Shown: piece by piece, positions 20,783 through 31,564 of the stretch
How the letters are laid out: each line of letters starts with the position of its first letter
Position numbering within the stretch: position 1 is the first letter of the stretch
Made by a program: the position numbers and the translations under genes
The notes under the pieces: model-generated
What the model saw: the letters and a program-made list of their open reading frames with translations, nothing else
Databases searched by the model: none
Told to the model about the DNA's origin: nothing
Origin: Apoderus coryli
Lineage: Eukaryota > Arthropoda > Insecta > Coleoptera > Attelabidae
Direction: 5' to 3'
Length of the DNA stretch: 64,000 bases
NCBI GenBank assembly: GCA_911728435.2
Contig: OU452211.1
Span: 4,712,001-4,776,000 of the forward strand

Positions 20783-22868
20783 CAGGGTGGTCCAACGAAA
20801 AGTTTGCACCTAGCTTTTCTCTTTTTTTTGTAGTCGAATGCGAAAATGCTCGGACACGTCGATTTTGCTTTTGAGGGGGACACATTTTAAACATATTTTT
20901 CGATCTGCGCCTTTAACCCCCTAGCGGGGGTGAGTAACAACCCTAAAATTTTAAATGGAAAGAGGGGTCTAATGACATATCATTTGAAAGGACACAAAAT
21001 TGTCTTTCTAATGATACCCTATTTGTCGAATTTTACTAAAACAGTTAATACGAAAACGACTTTAAAGACATTAAGCCGATAATTTTGGTATTAATGAGAA
21101 ATACAAATAAGTTTTAATTATTACGACTGAAAACAACTACAATCATTTCTAAATTATTTACTTTGAAGAAAAACGGGATTTCAAAAACACTATCTTATTT
21201 ATCAGAACTAAATTCCTCACTAATCGTTTGCGTTTTTTGTTGAAATAAAAACTGCAGATACGTGTAGGAAAAGAATTTACACCGTTTATTTTAGTCTTTC
21301 ATTGATTCAGTTTGGTTGCTTCTCAAGTTATTTTACTTTTACCGTACAAAATGATTTATTCCATTCTAGAACGAGTTGAAATTGTTAAACTTTATTTTCA
21401 AAATAATAGTAGTGCTAGACTTACGGCTCGCTTATTTAATGAGAGACATCCCGATAAAAATGTGAATGATGTGTACGTTGGCAAGTTAGTTAAAAAGTTT
21501 GTAGATACCGGATCTGTCTGTAATGTAAAACACCAGCCGCAGAAACCGATCAGAAATGAAGCTGTGGAAGTCGCTGTTTTAGGGCATGTTGAAATGGATC
21601 ATAGTCAAAGTACCCGTCAACTAGCTGAAGCCTCAGGTGTCTCCCGTTCGTCCATAATACGAATTTTAAAAGCGTACAAATTTCATCCGTACAAAATCAA
21701 ATTAGTACAGGAACTAAATGAGGATGATCCTGATAGAAGGCTGCAATTTTGTGAAGCAATGAGCCAGCGTTTAATTGAAGATCCGCAATTATTATTTAAC
21801 ATTTGTTTTTCCGACGAATGCACATTTTATTTGAATGGAGCTGTAAATAGGCACAATTGCCGTTACTGGGATGACAGTAACCCACATTTATTCCGTGAGG
21901 TTCATACCCAGTATCCTCAAAAAATAAACGTCTGGTGTGGCATATTAGGAAATCATATTATAGGACCACTTTTTATTCCTGGAAATTTAACTGGTGAAGT
22001 ATACCTAAACATGCTTGAAGACACAATTGATCCTTTAATAACACAAATAATAGAAGATGACCAAAATCATACTGCTGATCGGCTTTATTTCCAGCAAGAT
22101 GGAGCACCTCCGCACTATGTGGCTCCTGTAAGACAGTTCTTAGATGACCGGTTCCCTGGACGGTGGATTGGAAGGAGGGGCCCAATTGAATGGCCTGCCA
22201 GGTCACCGGATTTATCGCCTTTAGACTTTTTTCTTTGGGGGCACTTAAAAAATAAATGTTTTGCCACGAAGCCCGAGTCCATAGAAGATCTTCGCCAACG
22301 CATTACAGAAGAGTGCAGAAACATAACACCTGATATGCTACAAAATGTTAGAAATAGATTTGAACAAAATCTGTATTATTGTATGGAATCAAATGGGTCA
22401 CATTTTCAACATTTGTTAATGTAACGTTTTAATAAATCAATTTAACAGCTTGTTTACTTTTTTTACAAAGCAATGTTAAAACTAACAAACATTGGAATGT
22501 ACTAACGATTGCAGGTGTTTTCACTCGCAATAATTAAAACTTATTTGTATTTCTCATTAATACCAAAATTATCGGCTTAATGTCTTTAAAGTCGTTTTCG
22601 TATTAACTGTTTTAGTAAAATTCGACAAATAGGGTATCATTAGAAAGACAATTTTGTGTCCTTTCAAATGATATGTCATTAGACCCCTCTTTCCATTTAA
22701 AATTTTAGGGTTGTTACTCACCCCCGCTAGGGGGTTAAAGGCGCAGATCGAAAAATATGTTTAAAATGTGTCCCCCTCAAAAGCAAAATCGACGTGTCCG
22801 AGCATTTTCGCATTCGACTACAAAAAAAAGAGAAAAGCTAGGTGCAAACTTTTCGTTGGACCACCCTG
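20783..22868 (+). mobile_element. Intact DD41D Tc1/mariner-superfamily transposon, copy 1
   Basis: The element begins CAGGGTGGTCCAACG and ends with its complement, flanked by TA (20781-20782, 22869-22870). Near-perfect terminal inverted repeats extend about 355 bp (20783-21137 and 22514-22868) before diverging. Each repeat carries an internal hairpin, ACCCCC-TAGC-GGGGGT (20916-20931 on the left). It contains one complete transposase gene and an AATAAA 7 bp after the stop. Length is 2,086 bp, one T fewer than copies 2 and 3. It differs from them at only a handful of bases, indicating very recent movement. Confidence 0.95.
21312..22424 (+). CDS. DD41D transposase (370 codons), copy 1
   Basis: A cut-and-paste transposase that would bind the element's terminal repeats in the nucleus and insert at TA. 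Residues ~18-66 (ERVEIVKLYFQNN...) form an N-terminal helix-turn-helix of the type common in insect Tc1/mariner-like transposases. A second HTH lies at ~97-120 (TRQLAEASGVSRSSIIRIL). The DDE/D domain follows: D168 in CFSDECTF, D263 in FQQDGAPPHY and D305 in SPDLSPLDFFLWG, with 41 residues between D2 and D3. There are no stops or frameshifts. Met14 (MIYSILERVE) is the more likely start, because it begins the conserved domain and the first 13 residues look like UTR. AATAAA follows at 22431. All catalytic residues are present, so activity is plausible. Confidence 0.95.
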   Translation: MVASQVILLLPYKMIYSILERVEIVKLYFQNNSSARLTARLFNERHPDKNVNDVYVGKLVKKFVDTGSVCNVKHQPQKPIRNEAVEVAVLGHVEMDHSQSTRQLAEASGVSRSSIIRILKAYKFHPYKIKLVQELNEDDPDRRLQFCEAMSQRLIEDPQLLFNICFSDECTFYLNGAVNRHNCRYWDDSNPHLFREVHTQYPQKINVWCGILGNHIIGPLFIPGNLTGEVYLNMLEDTIDPLITQIIEDDQNHTADRLYFQQDGAPPHYVAPVRQFLDDRFPGRWIGRRGPIEWPARSPDLSPLDFFLWGHLKNKCFATKPESIEDLRQRITEECRNITPDMLQNVRNRFEQNLYYCMESNGSHFQHLLM

Positions 22869-22871
22869 TAT

Positions 22872-23150
22872 GATCAAAACCCTATGTTTTAGCTCTTTCC
22901 CATAATGTACCTACGTAGAATATTATACATTTTCCATACAAGAAAAACATAAATTTTCATTACATCAAAGCGGTGTATTTTGGAAGCTTTATGTATACAA
23001 AGCAATGAAGCAACTTCACGGCTTGAAGTTAATTTCTGTACCTATTATATTGAAGTCTGTAGCAGACACCAAACTAAGTATCAAATATCTTGCTTTAGAC
23101 ATGTTAATTTAATAAAGAATTTTTTTTAGACACGTTGTCTAAAATAGTGT
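22872..23150. other. No gene seen
   Basis: AT-rich flank between DD41D copy 1 and the RT fragment. Confidence 0.4.
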
Positions 23151-23155
23151 TATGG

Positions 23156-23475
23156 TTAAGTTAGACAGCACTTCTCGGAATTGATCTTCAAGTGGTGATT
23201 AGAGGCTGTACGGATGAAGTTGTTCGGATCAGCATTTATGGCCGATTCAGCCTCATTCATTTCCGATTGTCCCTTTGATGTTATAACATATTGCTTCCTG
23301 TCACACAGATAACTCTTCAGAAATGCGACAGCAGATGTGGAGAAACCAATGAAGTATAGCAAATCCTGACAATCGCCAGGCGAGGTAATAGAAGAATAAA
23401 TCTTGATATCATCTGCAAAAAGAGCGAAACCTCAAGCCAACCCAACCCAACACTGAATCCTGAGGAATTGCACTC
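23156..23475 (-). pseudogene. Rearranged non-LTR reverse transcriptase fragment
   Basis: On the minus strand the blocks occur in the order IPQDSVLG, FADDIKIYSSITSPGDCQDL, IGFSTSAVAFLKSYLCDRKQ, NNFIRTASNHHLKINSEKC. In normal RTs the FLKSYL..R.Q block precedes PQGSVLG and FADD. Here it follows them, so part of the palm is out of order. The first box has Q-D-S instead of Q-G-S. The pieces are individually convincing RT motifs. Confidence 0.75.
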
Positions 23476-23479
23476 GTAA

Positions 23480-23870
23480 TGTGTTATCAAAAACTTTGGT
23501 ACTCAACATAATGATGTCGATATTGAAGATACGATAAGCAGGAAATTAAATTAAATATCTGGACAGACTAGACGAACAAACATACCCGCATTTTGTGATG
23601 GAGATTTTATCCAGCTACTACGGTTTATAAACGACGGAGCACCTGCTATTGGAAATTGTATTTGTCAGAGTGGGCTATTTCTTGGCCGCTTCGATCATCT
23701 GACTTCGATCATGCGATATCTACTGCTGCAGATATTTGAAGCAACTCCTATAGCCTATAGCGAATGAAGCCACATCAGTGGAACGCGTTATGTATTCCAC
23801 AAAAGATTTCAAATTTAGATTCAAACCACATTGTTCTGTCTAATATTTTATAATTTGACGTTACTAAATA
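23480..23870 (+). pseudogene. Very decayed DD41D-type transposase fragment (tentative)
   Basis: Around 23625 the plus strand gives NDGAPAIG and, about 40 bp later in another frame, EWAISWPLRSSDFDHA. This resembles the D2 block (QDGAPPHY) and the G-P-I-x-W-P-x-R-S-x-D block before D3, at shortened spacing. Nothing else of the element is recognised; the call rests on these two motifs only. Confidence 0.4.
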
Positions 23871-23874
23871 AAAT

Positions 23875-24760
23875 ACAATTGTAAATTCACGAAACTAAGC
23901 AACACTGCGATTCCCTCTAGGTTAACTAAACTTATTCTATCCTGAGAGTATCCTATCGTACATACATTTCGTGAACTGAAAACTTCTAGTAAAGTTGTGA
24001 GGGAGCGAATATACTGATAAAACAAGTTTCATTAGAGTTATAAGCTCAAGTTTCTGTTATAATTGTTGAATCCCTTTCGCAGAATATCTCCGAATAAGCA
24101 AGTCGGACTTATTCCCATTCATGAATAAAATATATGGAGTATTATAAAAGCATTATCACTGCGAAACCCTTCAGGATGCGGGAATACAATTCTGACATTT
24201 AACATAAACACATGGAAAAGTGGCGTATAAGATTTGTTATCTATCTGGTGAGACACAAACAAAACTAGGACATTCAAAGTGTGAATTTAGCATTTTTCAA
24301 CTTTTTTTTCACAAATTACCTGTAAGATCACACCTTGTATTGGGTAATATACCACCTTTTGTTTCATGGATTTTTGCGCCACTATACCGGGTTCCGCGGG
24401 ACCCCTTGCACCCCAACTTGGCGGGGCCCTATATATACCACTGATATTATGGCATCACATGTCGTTTAATTACGTAAATGCATTTTCTGTTAATAATGAC
24501 GTATCATAAGATTTTCGACCAATGTGCCAAGGAAAACATGTTGATATATGAATTTCTGGCATGTTGTCAATCTAGAGAGTTTTATAATTTAATTCAGCAA
24601 TCATTACCCAATTTACTACATAATTTTACTATAATTTAAAATTTGTATCTAGTAATTTCCGAATATATAATACAATCACAAATTAATTTTATATTTTCAG
24701 TAATCATTATTAATGCAGAAAAAGGGGTAATTAAATAGGTTAATGTTTCTTTTGTTGGTT
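23875..24760. other. No gene recognised
   Basis: AT-rich. A GC-rich patch at 24385-24430 contains no recognisable feature. Confidence 0.35.
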
Positions 24761-24763
24761 AGT

Positions 24764-24805
24764 TATACATGTTTCGACCTTAGCTGAACTCATCTTTAGT
24801 TTTAT
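24764..24805 (-). repeat. CTAAAGATGA...CGAAACATGT motif
   Basis: On the minus strand CTAAAGATGAGTTCAGCTAA is followed by GGTCGAAACATGT, a divergent form of the motif found at 5114-5608 and 45717. Confidence 0.5.
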
Positions 24806-24809
24806 TAAT

Positions 24810-26875
24810 TAATTTTCCAATAATATAGTTATTTTGACTTATGAAATATTTGCAATATTTGCAAAAACAGTATTTTTTTAATGGCCGTTTGCTCCGCAGG
24901 CTCTAGACCGATTTGTTTGATTCATATCTTAAAATATTCAGAAAGAGCCAAATTTTTCATTTCTGTGGTAAATATTTCAATTTTAGAATTTCGTACAAAA
25001 AGAATTGACCCGAAATAAGGAGTATGTTTAAAGACGTCCGCCATCTTGGATTTTCATTTGGGCGCCATTTTGTAATCAAGATTTTAAAGCCTCTTCTATT
25101 GTCTATCTAACTAGACCAAGTTCATGGAAATCCGTTTAGTAGTAAAAAAGTTACAGGTATTTTAAAAAAAATCCATTTTTTTGGCCCACATGCTGTGTAT
25201 ACTCGCATACATCGGTACAACAAATTTATGAGATTTTTACTGGTTGTTGCATTTTGCTAAAATGTTTATTACGACATGTGTAAATTTAAATTTTGTTTTA
25301 TGTGTTGTTACTATTGACATAATAATCTTGATTGATTGCTTTTATTTTATTTTTGTCATCGTGATTCACAAATACAGTTGTAATAATTGTCATAAACAAA
25401 AATCAAAATTTTCACGTATTTATTACGGTATGGAAGTTTAAAAATAATGGCCCAGAGTGCCAACAATTCTTTGATGAGAACAATCGGCTAATTGGTCTGC
25501 AATGGTGTGTGGACATCACATTCGAATGAAAAGGCAGTTATTGCCTTTAACGTGAAGACAGCAAAAATTCCTGTATTTGCTATTTCGTGACATTTTTTTG
25601 TTACATTTACCTGAAAACAATATCAGTACGATGAAATGTAAAAATAAGATACATTTGAAGGTCGTACGTGACATTGGTTATGGAAAACATAATTACTATT
25701 TTCGATTTGTTGACACTAAATAAAATAGAGAGAAGAAAATAACAAGGTGCTGATGTGTTATTTACATTATACCTCCATTATTTTAAGGAATCTACCAGAG
25801 AAGTTATTCCGCTAACATAGCAAATATTTTTATTCAAATTAATTCTGTTACAATGGATAGAATAAACATTTTGGCATCTTTTCTTCCACTATGAGGTATT
25901 TTCGTTCTTTTCCAATATTTTTATGAATATAAAATAATCATGGAAAACTATGGTATGAGAAATTTAATATTGAAAAGTTTTTTATTATTTTTGACAATAT
26001 TGAATGGTAATAATGTTTTATTAAAGTTTAATGTAATTATAATAAATACTCCTATAGCGATATGGCTAACCTAGGGCCTCATCACCCGCTCCGTGGCAAA
26101 AATATCTGCCAACCTTTACATTGAAACCTTAAAAGTAAGCAACTTATTCCAGAGATAAATATCAAGCATCGGTAATTTTAATCTTAATCTTACAACGTCT
26201 AGTGTAAGTTTTATATTTTTCTCTCCAAGTAACTGCCCTTATTTTTCTACCCTTTATTTTTTACTGCTCAGGATATTTCTCCCTACATTTGTTAATGATA
26301 GCTTTTAACATCACAATGTTTAACAAGGTTTATGAGAAACCAATGGAACTTCAGTTAATTAAAAAGTTTCCACAAAAGGTTTTTTTATTTTGCTTTAATG
26401 GTTGTTCAAACAATTTAATATTACCACTTAAAAGTTTCATATTATATAAGGGTGTGTACAAATAAGTGCTCAATTCAAGTGTTTCAAACAAACTCCTTAA
26501 ATAATTAAATGCACATTGGTCGGAGCTTCTAGGTAACATAAACCATGAATGGAATGATTTGTTTCTCATGCTGATAAAAAGAAGTTTTTCAGTAGAAAAT
26601 GAGTCAACAATAAAAATGCTTGTAATCTTCTCTTTTATTCTGTACAAACGGGAAATTCTTGAAAATCTTAATAGAAATTTTTTAACAGGAGCGAATGCTT
26701 TCACCAAATATTAATTTGTGTACATTAATCTTTGCTTTCACTGAGTTTGAAATTATACCTACTCCTTATCTAATTCAATTATTTTAGATAACAGTTTATC
26801 TGATGTTAAATTTTGACACAATGATGGTATCAATGATGGAGCATTGATCTTTAATGAAAACCTATCAATTCATTC
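24810..26875. other. No gene firmly recognised
   Basis: A 118-codon minus-strand open frame at 26351-26707 begins with ATG and has a plausible amino-acid mix (basic N-terminus, FSRISRLYRIKEK), but no family is recognised. The stretch 25030-25110 has GCGCCATTTTG and CCGCCATCTTGG patches of unknown nature. No splice-bounded exon was found. Confidence 0.35.
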
Positions 26876-26887
26876 ATTCATTTAGAG

Positions 26888-28075
26888 CAGGGGTTCTCAA
26901 AGTGGGCGATAACGCCCCCTTGTGGGCGCTGCAGGCCTAAAGGGTGGCGGTAAGAGAGCCAGAAAAAAATGGGGGCGTTGTGTAGAGGCTCGGGGGGCGA
27001 TTTGTAATTTTATCTAGCTAGGAGGACACTTAGACACCGACTGAGCTCTCGACTACAACTTGTGAACATCAACTAATATTATTAAGAGATTGCTCAAACT
27101 CTGTTCGATATTTCTCTCCGCGTAGTTATATATCTGTCCTGTTTTATCCAATTTAATTAAAACAAAAAATGTCGTTGCTGCTTTCGCAGCCAAACTGCTT
27201 CTACACAAAAAGAATATGGGCAGACGTGCGTTTCAAATTTTCCGAATTTATTAGTATCCTGCAGTAACGACGACTTATTTGCCTACTGCCAACATTTGGA
27301 AAACCTACACATTGACTTCATCGAACGATACCAGGACATTTTGAACTTGGAAATACCAGACTGGGTGTTGGATCAGTTTTCAAATGTCAACACAGCAATG
27401 TCACCTCAGCTGGAAGAAGAACTTATAGAATTGACAACAAACGAGGAAATAAGTTCAAAAATTGCTATCAAGAATTTTGGCACAAAAACCGATCCCGCAA
27501 TTGTACGCTGGATTGTGGTCAATCGTTCAACGATTCTTGATAGCATTCCCATCGTCGTATTTGTGTGAACGTGGATTTAGTGCTGTCGCAACGCTGCTTA
27601 ATAAAAAGATAAATCGTTTGCATGTTACCGAACGTGGCGACTTGCGGCTGTTCTTGAGTAGGTAAATTGGAACCTGATATCAACAAACTTATTAAACAGC
27701 ATTATATTCATCCTTCACATTAGTTTTTATATAAGAATCGATTATGTTTGTTTTATTTTGAATAAAAGATACTCTGTCTGAATACAATAAAGTTGCGTTT
27801 CAATAATCATTCTCATTGGCAGGTGTAGCCCGTAAGAGTTAACTTGACACTTGAACGCCGTTGTGTACTACCTACTCCTCTCAGGTCTCAAATTAATTCT
27901 TGTGGGTTATAGTAAAAGTCTCGTTTAGAATGAATGTTTAATCTCTGCTAATATAGCTCACAATAATTAATTAATTTAATTTGAAGTGGTTTTTAAGTAG
28001 GTGAAAAAAGGGGGGCGTTAAAAAATAATTTATTCTCAAAGTGGGCAGTAGACAAAATAAGTTTGGGAACCCCTG
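26888..28075 (+). mobile_element. hAT transposon, internally deleted, with perfect 8-bp target duplication
   Basis: The termini are CAGGGGTTCTCAAAGTGGGC and, at the right, a complement beginning CAGGGGTTCCCAAAC. They are flanked by identical 8-bp ATTTAGAG (26880-26887 and 28076-28083), the hAT target-site size. Length is 1,188 bp. The interior keeps only the C-terminal transposase region. The exact duplication and clean ends suggest fairly recent insertion, although the element is not autonomous. Confidence 0.92.
27165..27722 (+). pseudogene. hAT transposase, C-terminal region (ZBED/Buster-like), frameshifted
   Basis: The pieces in order are: AAFAAKLLLHKKNMG; a frame opened by DLFAYCQHLENLHIDFIERY and continuing with IPDWVLDQFSNV and LEEELIELTTNEE; then AFPSSYLCERGFSAVATLL with ERGDLRLFLS; and LEPDINKLIKQHYIHPSH before a stop. 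The FPSSYLCERGFSA motif is the conserved hAT dimerisation segment. The order matches ZBED5/SCAND3-type host-domesticated and Buster-like hAT proteins. Frame changes near 27240, 27510 and 27660, and loss of the N-terminal half (BED finger and first catalytic Asp), make it a pseudogene. Confidence 0.85.
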
Positions 28076-28254
28076 ATTTAGAGGTACTAGTGTTACCAGA
28101 AACGTGAAAACAATTTAGGTATTTAAAATAGTACAAAATTGTTAGGTGAGCTGTTATTTGGCCAATTTGGTCAATCGGCTGGTAGAATTTACTTTCAGTA
28201 TTAGGTAGGCATCGCAATTGAGATCTGTTCATATCCAACAATTGTCTGACTCTC

Positions 28255-28500
28255 GATGTAAATGCACTAATACATTATTTCGAATGTACCAAAACTCGAA
28301 ATTCACTTTTTTCCATATTTTTTTCAATAACAAACGTTGCTTCACACAAAATGCTATAAATCACGAACCAATAGTCAGATTGCTGTGAAATTTATACACG
28401 TGTCGTATGAATGTTAGTAATAAATAAAAATCATATGAAAAAAATTCTAGTAACGCCATCTATGTGTCATCCTATGGCCTGTTTGAATGGACTAATAGTG
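28255..28500 (-). pseudogene. Mariner 5' end fragment (UTR and first codons)
   Basis: The minus strand carries TGACACATAGATGGCGTTAC, then the same ~150-bp leader as at 3340-3480, then ATGGAAAAAAGTGAATTTCG (M-E-K-S-E-F-R-V-L), after which it runs into unrelated sequence. It is a truncated second copy of the mariner at 3050-3480. Confidence 0.75.
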
Positions 28501-28504
28501 TCAA

Positions 28505-28835
28505 GTTCTGTTTCTCATTATTTATATCATCCAGCCCTGATTAGCTTCAAAGAATTAAAGTTGAAGTTGAAATACTGCAATCCATTAACACTGTGGAGAA
28601 ACCCCGTTTTTATATAATGCACGAAAATAACATAACAAAAACAATTCTATTTTAACCAAATAGCGTTGCTTTCCAATACTTTTCTTTTCCACATTTATTT
28701 TCCCGACGTTAAGTAGCTTAAAGCGATATTTCTACACGTATTTTTATTCTTCCCAACGTAAACCAGCTATATATATATATACGTTTCTCGCCAGAGTTAG
28801 AGAAAATATATATATACAAAACAAAACTAAACTCA
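28505..28835. other. No gene seen
   Basis: AT-rich, with a (TA) run near 28767-28780. On the minus strand it would be intron downstream of the exon at 28837-28995. Confidence 0.4.
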
Positions 28836-28836
28836 C

Positions 28837-28995
28837 CAGTTTTCGCCAACTTAAAAGAGACAGCATTATGTGACTTGAGATGTTCGTTGTAAGCAGGATG
28901 GATGAGGTCCTTTAGGGCACAATCGTTGTTTGCCATTTTGCGACTAATGGCGTTGATTATGCGATACGGCTCTATCTTTGTTGGCTTCGAATTTT
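28837..28995 (-). CDS. Probable host-gene exon (53 codons), function unknown
   Basis: The minus-strand segment is bounded by a strong acceptor (pyrimidine-rich TGTTGTGTTTCTAG) and a consensus donor (ACTG|GTGAGT). The coding segment has markedly higher GC and balanced codon use compared with its surroundings: KPTKIEPYRIINAISRKM, then NDCALKDLIHPAYNEHLKSH, then AVSFKLAKT. It is 159 bp long. Alternatively, translation could start at the in-frame ATG at 29035, giving M-E-K-L-C-L-L-F-Y-V-V-F-L, which resembles a signal peptide running straight into the exon. No family is recognised. The neighbouring exons are not visible, so introns must be long or the exon may belong to a gene mostly outside the window. 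Confidence 0.55.
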
Positions 28996-28999
28996 CTAG

Positions 29000-30640
29000 A
29001 AACACAACATAAAACAATAAACACAGTTTCTCCATTACACTTTACAGTATTTCAATAATATCTCCTTGTTAGTCAGACGTTTTCGTATACATACGTAAAA
29101 CATGTTCTTGTTTTTAATTTTTAATTTATTAGTCAACGTTAATTGGTAGGTGAAATTGTTAAAATTATCTAAATTCAGCAAACTTGGAATACAATGCTCA
29201 AATTAAAAAAAAAAAACATACGAATTTACAGTTTTTTGAAAAACACAACTCGTAATTTTACATTAATAATACAACCTAAAATTCAAATTAACCATCCATA
29301 TGGTTTACCTCCCATTCATTATGTACTTCAAGTAAATATACCGACTAAATGGACAAATCATGTTACGAATATCCCTTAATTGACAGGTGTATGTTAGCTG
29401 GAAAATTCCCTATCGGCATTTGACTTCTGTAAGATTGGGTTTTCTATAATGAAATTCGTGTCAGTGGTGGATTTAGGGCAATCTTGCTTCCCCAATTTGG
29501 TTACTTAATTAAGTAGTTTTTAATATTTTCTTGTCATAGTGTTTAGGCTCAGTTCCGTATTAGGTTGAGTACGAATAGACAAATTTGTTAAAAAAGTCGA
29601 TTTATTATTATCATGTTTTTAAGTTGAATTCAGCATTACATTGGGCTCGGATTTTTTTCTTATTTAACCAAAATTGTATCTCTTATCTTTTGTAAAATCC
29701 CCAATAACATTTGCACAGGCTGCCATTTTAAAATTGCTTGCTCCACAAAACATAGAGGGTATGTTTTGTGGATTGCTCTATTTTGATCGCCCCGAAAACG
29801 GCAAATTGGTTCCTTTCAAGGTCACACGGTTTGACCAACGTAATATTTACAGCACGTGGTTGGATATAACGTCATGGTGATATATAGGGTGGTCCAACTA
29901 GCAAATATACAGGGTGGTCGTCTGAACAAGTCATATAGAGCGTCGTCCATATGAAGAAGTTATTCATCCATATTGAGTGTAATATATAAATTTTCAAATT
30001 GAAAATATTTACCTGAGTTTGACATCAGGAAGCCCTTCCCCTAGACATCCACAGCACGGTCATTGCGTAGAAAAAAAAGGTGTGTTTTTACCCGAATTCG
30101 AGCAAGACATTGAGACATTATAGGCCTATATAGATCCTTGTACCAACTCCCTTTTGATTAGTTGACAAAGACGACCTAGAACGTTCGAAAAACTGTATAA
30201 TATATACAAACCAAACACTCTATAATACCATTGGAATTATTAGAACAACCGATACATTAGAATAACAAATTATGTGGAAGCCTTCCGAGCACATACCCTA
30301 TCAAAAGTTTCAAATTGTTTTGGAAACTATGCATATATATGCATTCAACGACAACGGGAGGACGAACTAACAGGTGTGGCAAGAGTAATGGTATCATGTG
30401 AATTCGTTGCCATTTTATTCGAAATGGGAAAAATTGCTGTTAAGGTTTTTATGCACGAAAACGTTCACGAATGAATTAGATTTATATGCTGACACACCAG
30501 TTTCAAATAATTTGTAAACAACACAAATATTGCTCTATTAACTAAATGTTTGGTAGGTATCTTGAAGTCAACAAAGTAGACTTATCAAGGCTCAATATAT
30601 AAATAGTTGCTCTCGAAAAGTCTTCCAACATTGGGTCAAT
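29000..30640. other. No gene recognised; transposon tips at 29884-29920
   Basis: TAGGGTGGTCCAACTAG (about 29884) and TACAGGGTGGTCGTCTGAAC (about 29909) are close to the DD41D terminus but lead into unrelated sequence. An open frame at 29674-29880 shows no family. Confidence 0.4.
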
Positions 30641-30710
30641 GGGTACGAGGGTTGCTTTTTATATTTCGGGATTAGATAACAAAACCAAATATTAATCATC
30701 GAAAATCACT

Positions 30711-31440
30711 TTATTGTTTTTCAAAATATTCCCAATGAAGATCTATACACTTTTGCATTGTCGAAGCATTTTTCCCACTCTGATTGAGGTATATCCGAAA
30801 CCTGCATTCTGAATGCAGCAACCGCTTCTTCAGGTGGTCAAAAAACGTTGACCTCTCAGTTTGTTTTTTACGTACGGGAATAAAAAGATGTCATTCGGTG
30901 CCAAGTCAGGACTATACGGCGGATGACTCATCAAATCGATGTTTTGGGTGCTCAAAAATGTAGTTGAGCCGATGTGTGAGAGCTCGCATTGCCGTGGTGA
31001 AGAGTGATCCGTCTTCGGCGGTTGGTTTTCCTGATTTCTTGGAAGACAACTGGCAAACATATGGTTGTGTACCACTCAGAATTGGTTGTTCTGCGTTGTT
31101 CCAGTGGTACGGTTGCGACATGTCCAGTTGTTCCGAAAAAACAGGCGACCATTTGCTTGGAAGTGCTTCGTGCGCGAACAACTTTTGTTGGATTTGGCTC
31201 ATCTTGAAACACCCATACAGTCGACTGCTGTTTACTTTCGGGCTCATACGCGTAAATCCACGATTCATCACCCGTCACGATGTCATAGACGTGTTTCGAA
31301 GCACCGCGATAGATATTTTTTGAGCATTTCTTTCAAGCAATCGACACGAGCCTTTTTTTGAGCGATTGACAAATTGTGTGGGATCCAACGCGAACAAATT
31401 TTTTTGACAGTCAAGTGTTTATGCTGGGCCCACTAATGCC
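30711..31440 (-). pseudogene. Mariner transposase with lost catalytic Asp
   Basis: On the minus strand: KHVYDIVTGDESWIYAYEPE (first Asp), WVFQDEPNPTKVVRARSTSK, MVACFFGTTGHVATVPLE, then LHHGNASSHTS where mariners have H-D-N. The second catalytic Asp is therefore Gly. A frameshift leads to YSPDLAPNDIFLFPYVKN (third acidic position) and KLRGQRF. The tail EEAVAAFRMQVSDIPQSEW ... CIDLHWEYFEKQ can be followed to the stop with a small deletion. The D-to-G change plus frameshifts make it inactive. Confidence 0.88.
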
Positions 31441-31564
31441 TAAGGTACGTATAACCTCAAAAATGTCCAACTTTACGATAGAGCTGTCAGTTGTTCGCTT
31501 TGGTTGGGTTCTGTAGTGCATGAATTGCTTTCGCCTAGAATAGTTGAATTCGTAGGTCGCTTTT

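Noticed and set aside
21973..22206. Minus-strand open frames inside each DD41D copy (also 33524-33757, 51378-51611 and ~100 bp to the right)
   Set aside because: They are antisense shadows of the transposase, repeated identically in each copy.
26351..26707. 118-codon minus-strand open frame
   Set aside because: Begins with ATG and looks fairly protein-like, but no family, conservation or signal could be supported; mentioned only in the stretch note.
31004..31361. Several plus-strand open frames opposite the mariner transposase
   Set aside because: Antisense shadows of the minus-strand transposase, which carries the recognisable motifs.
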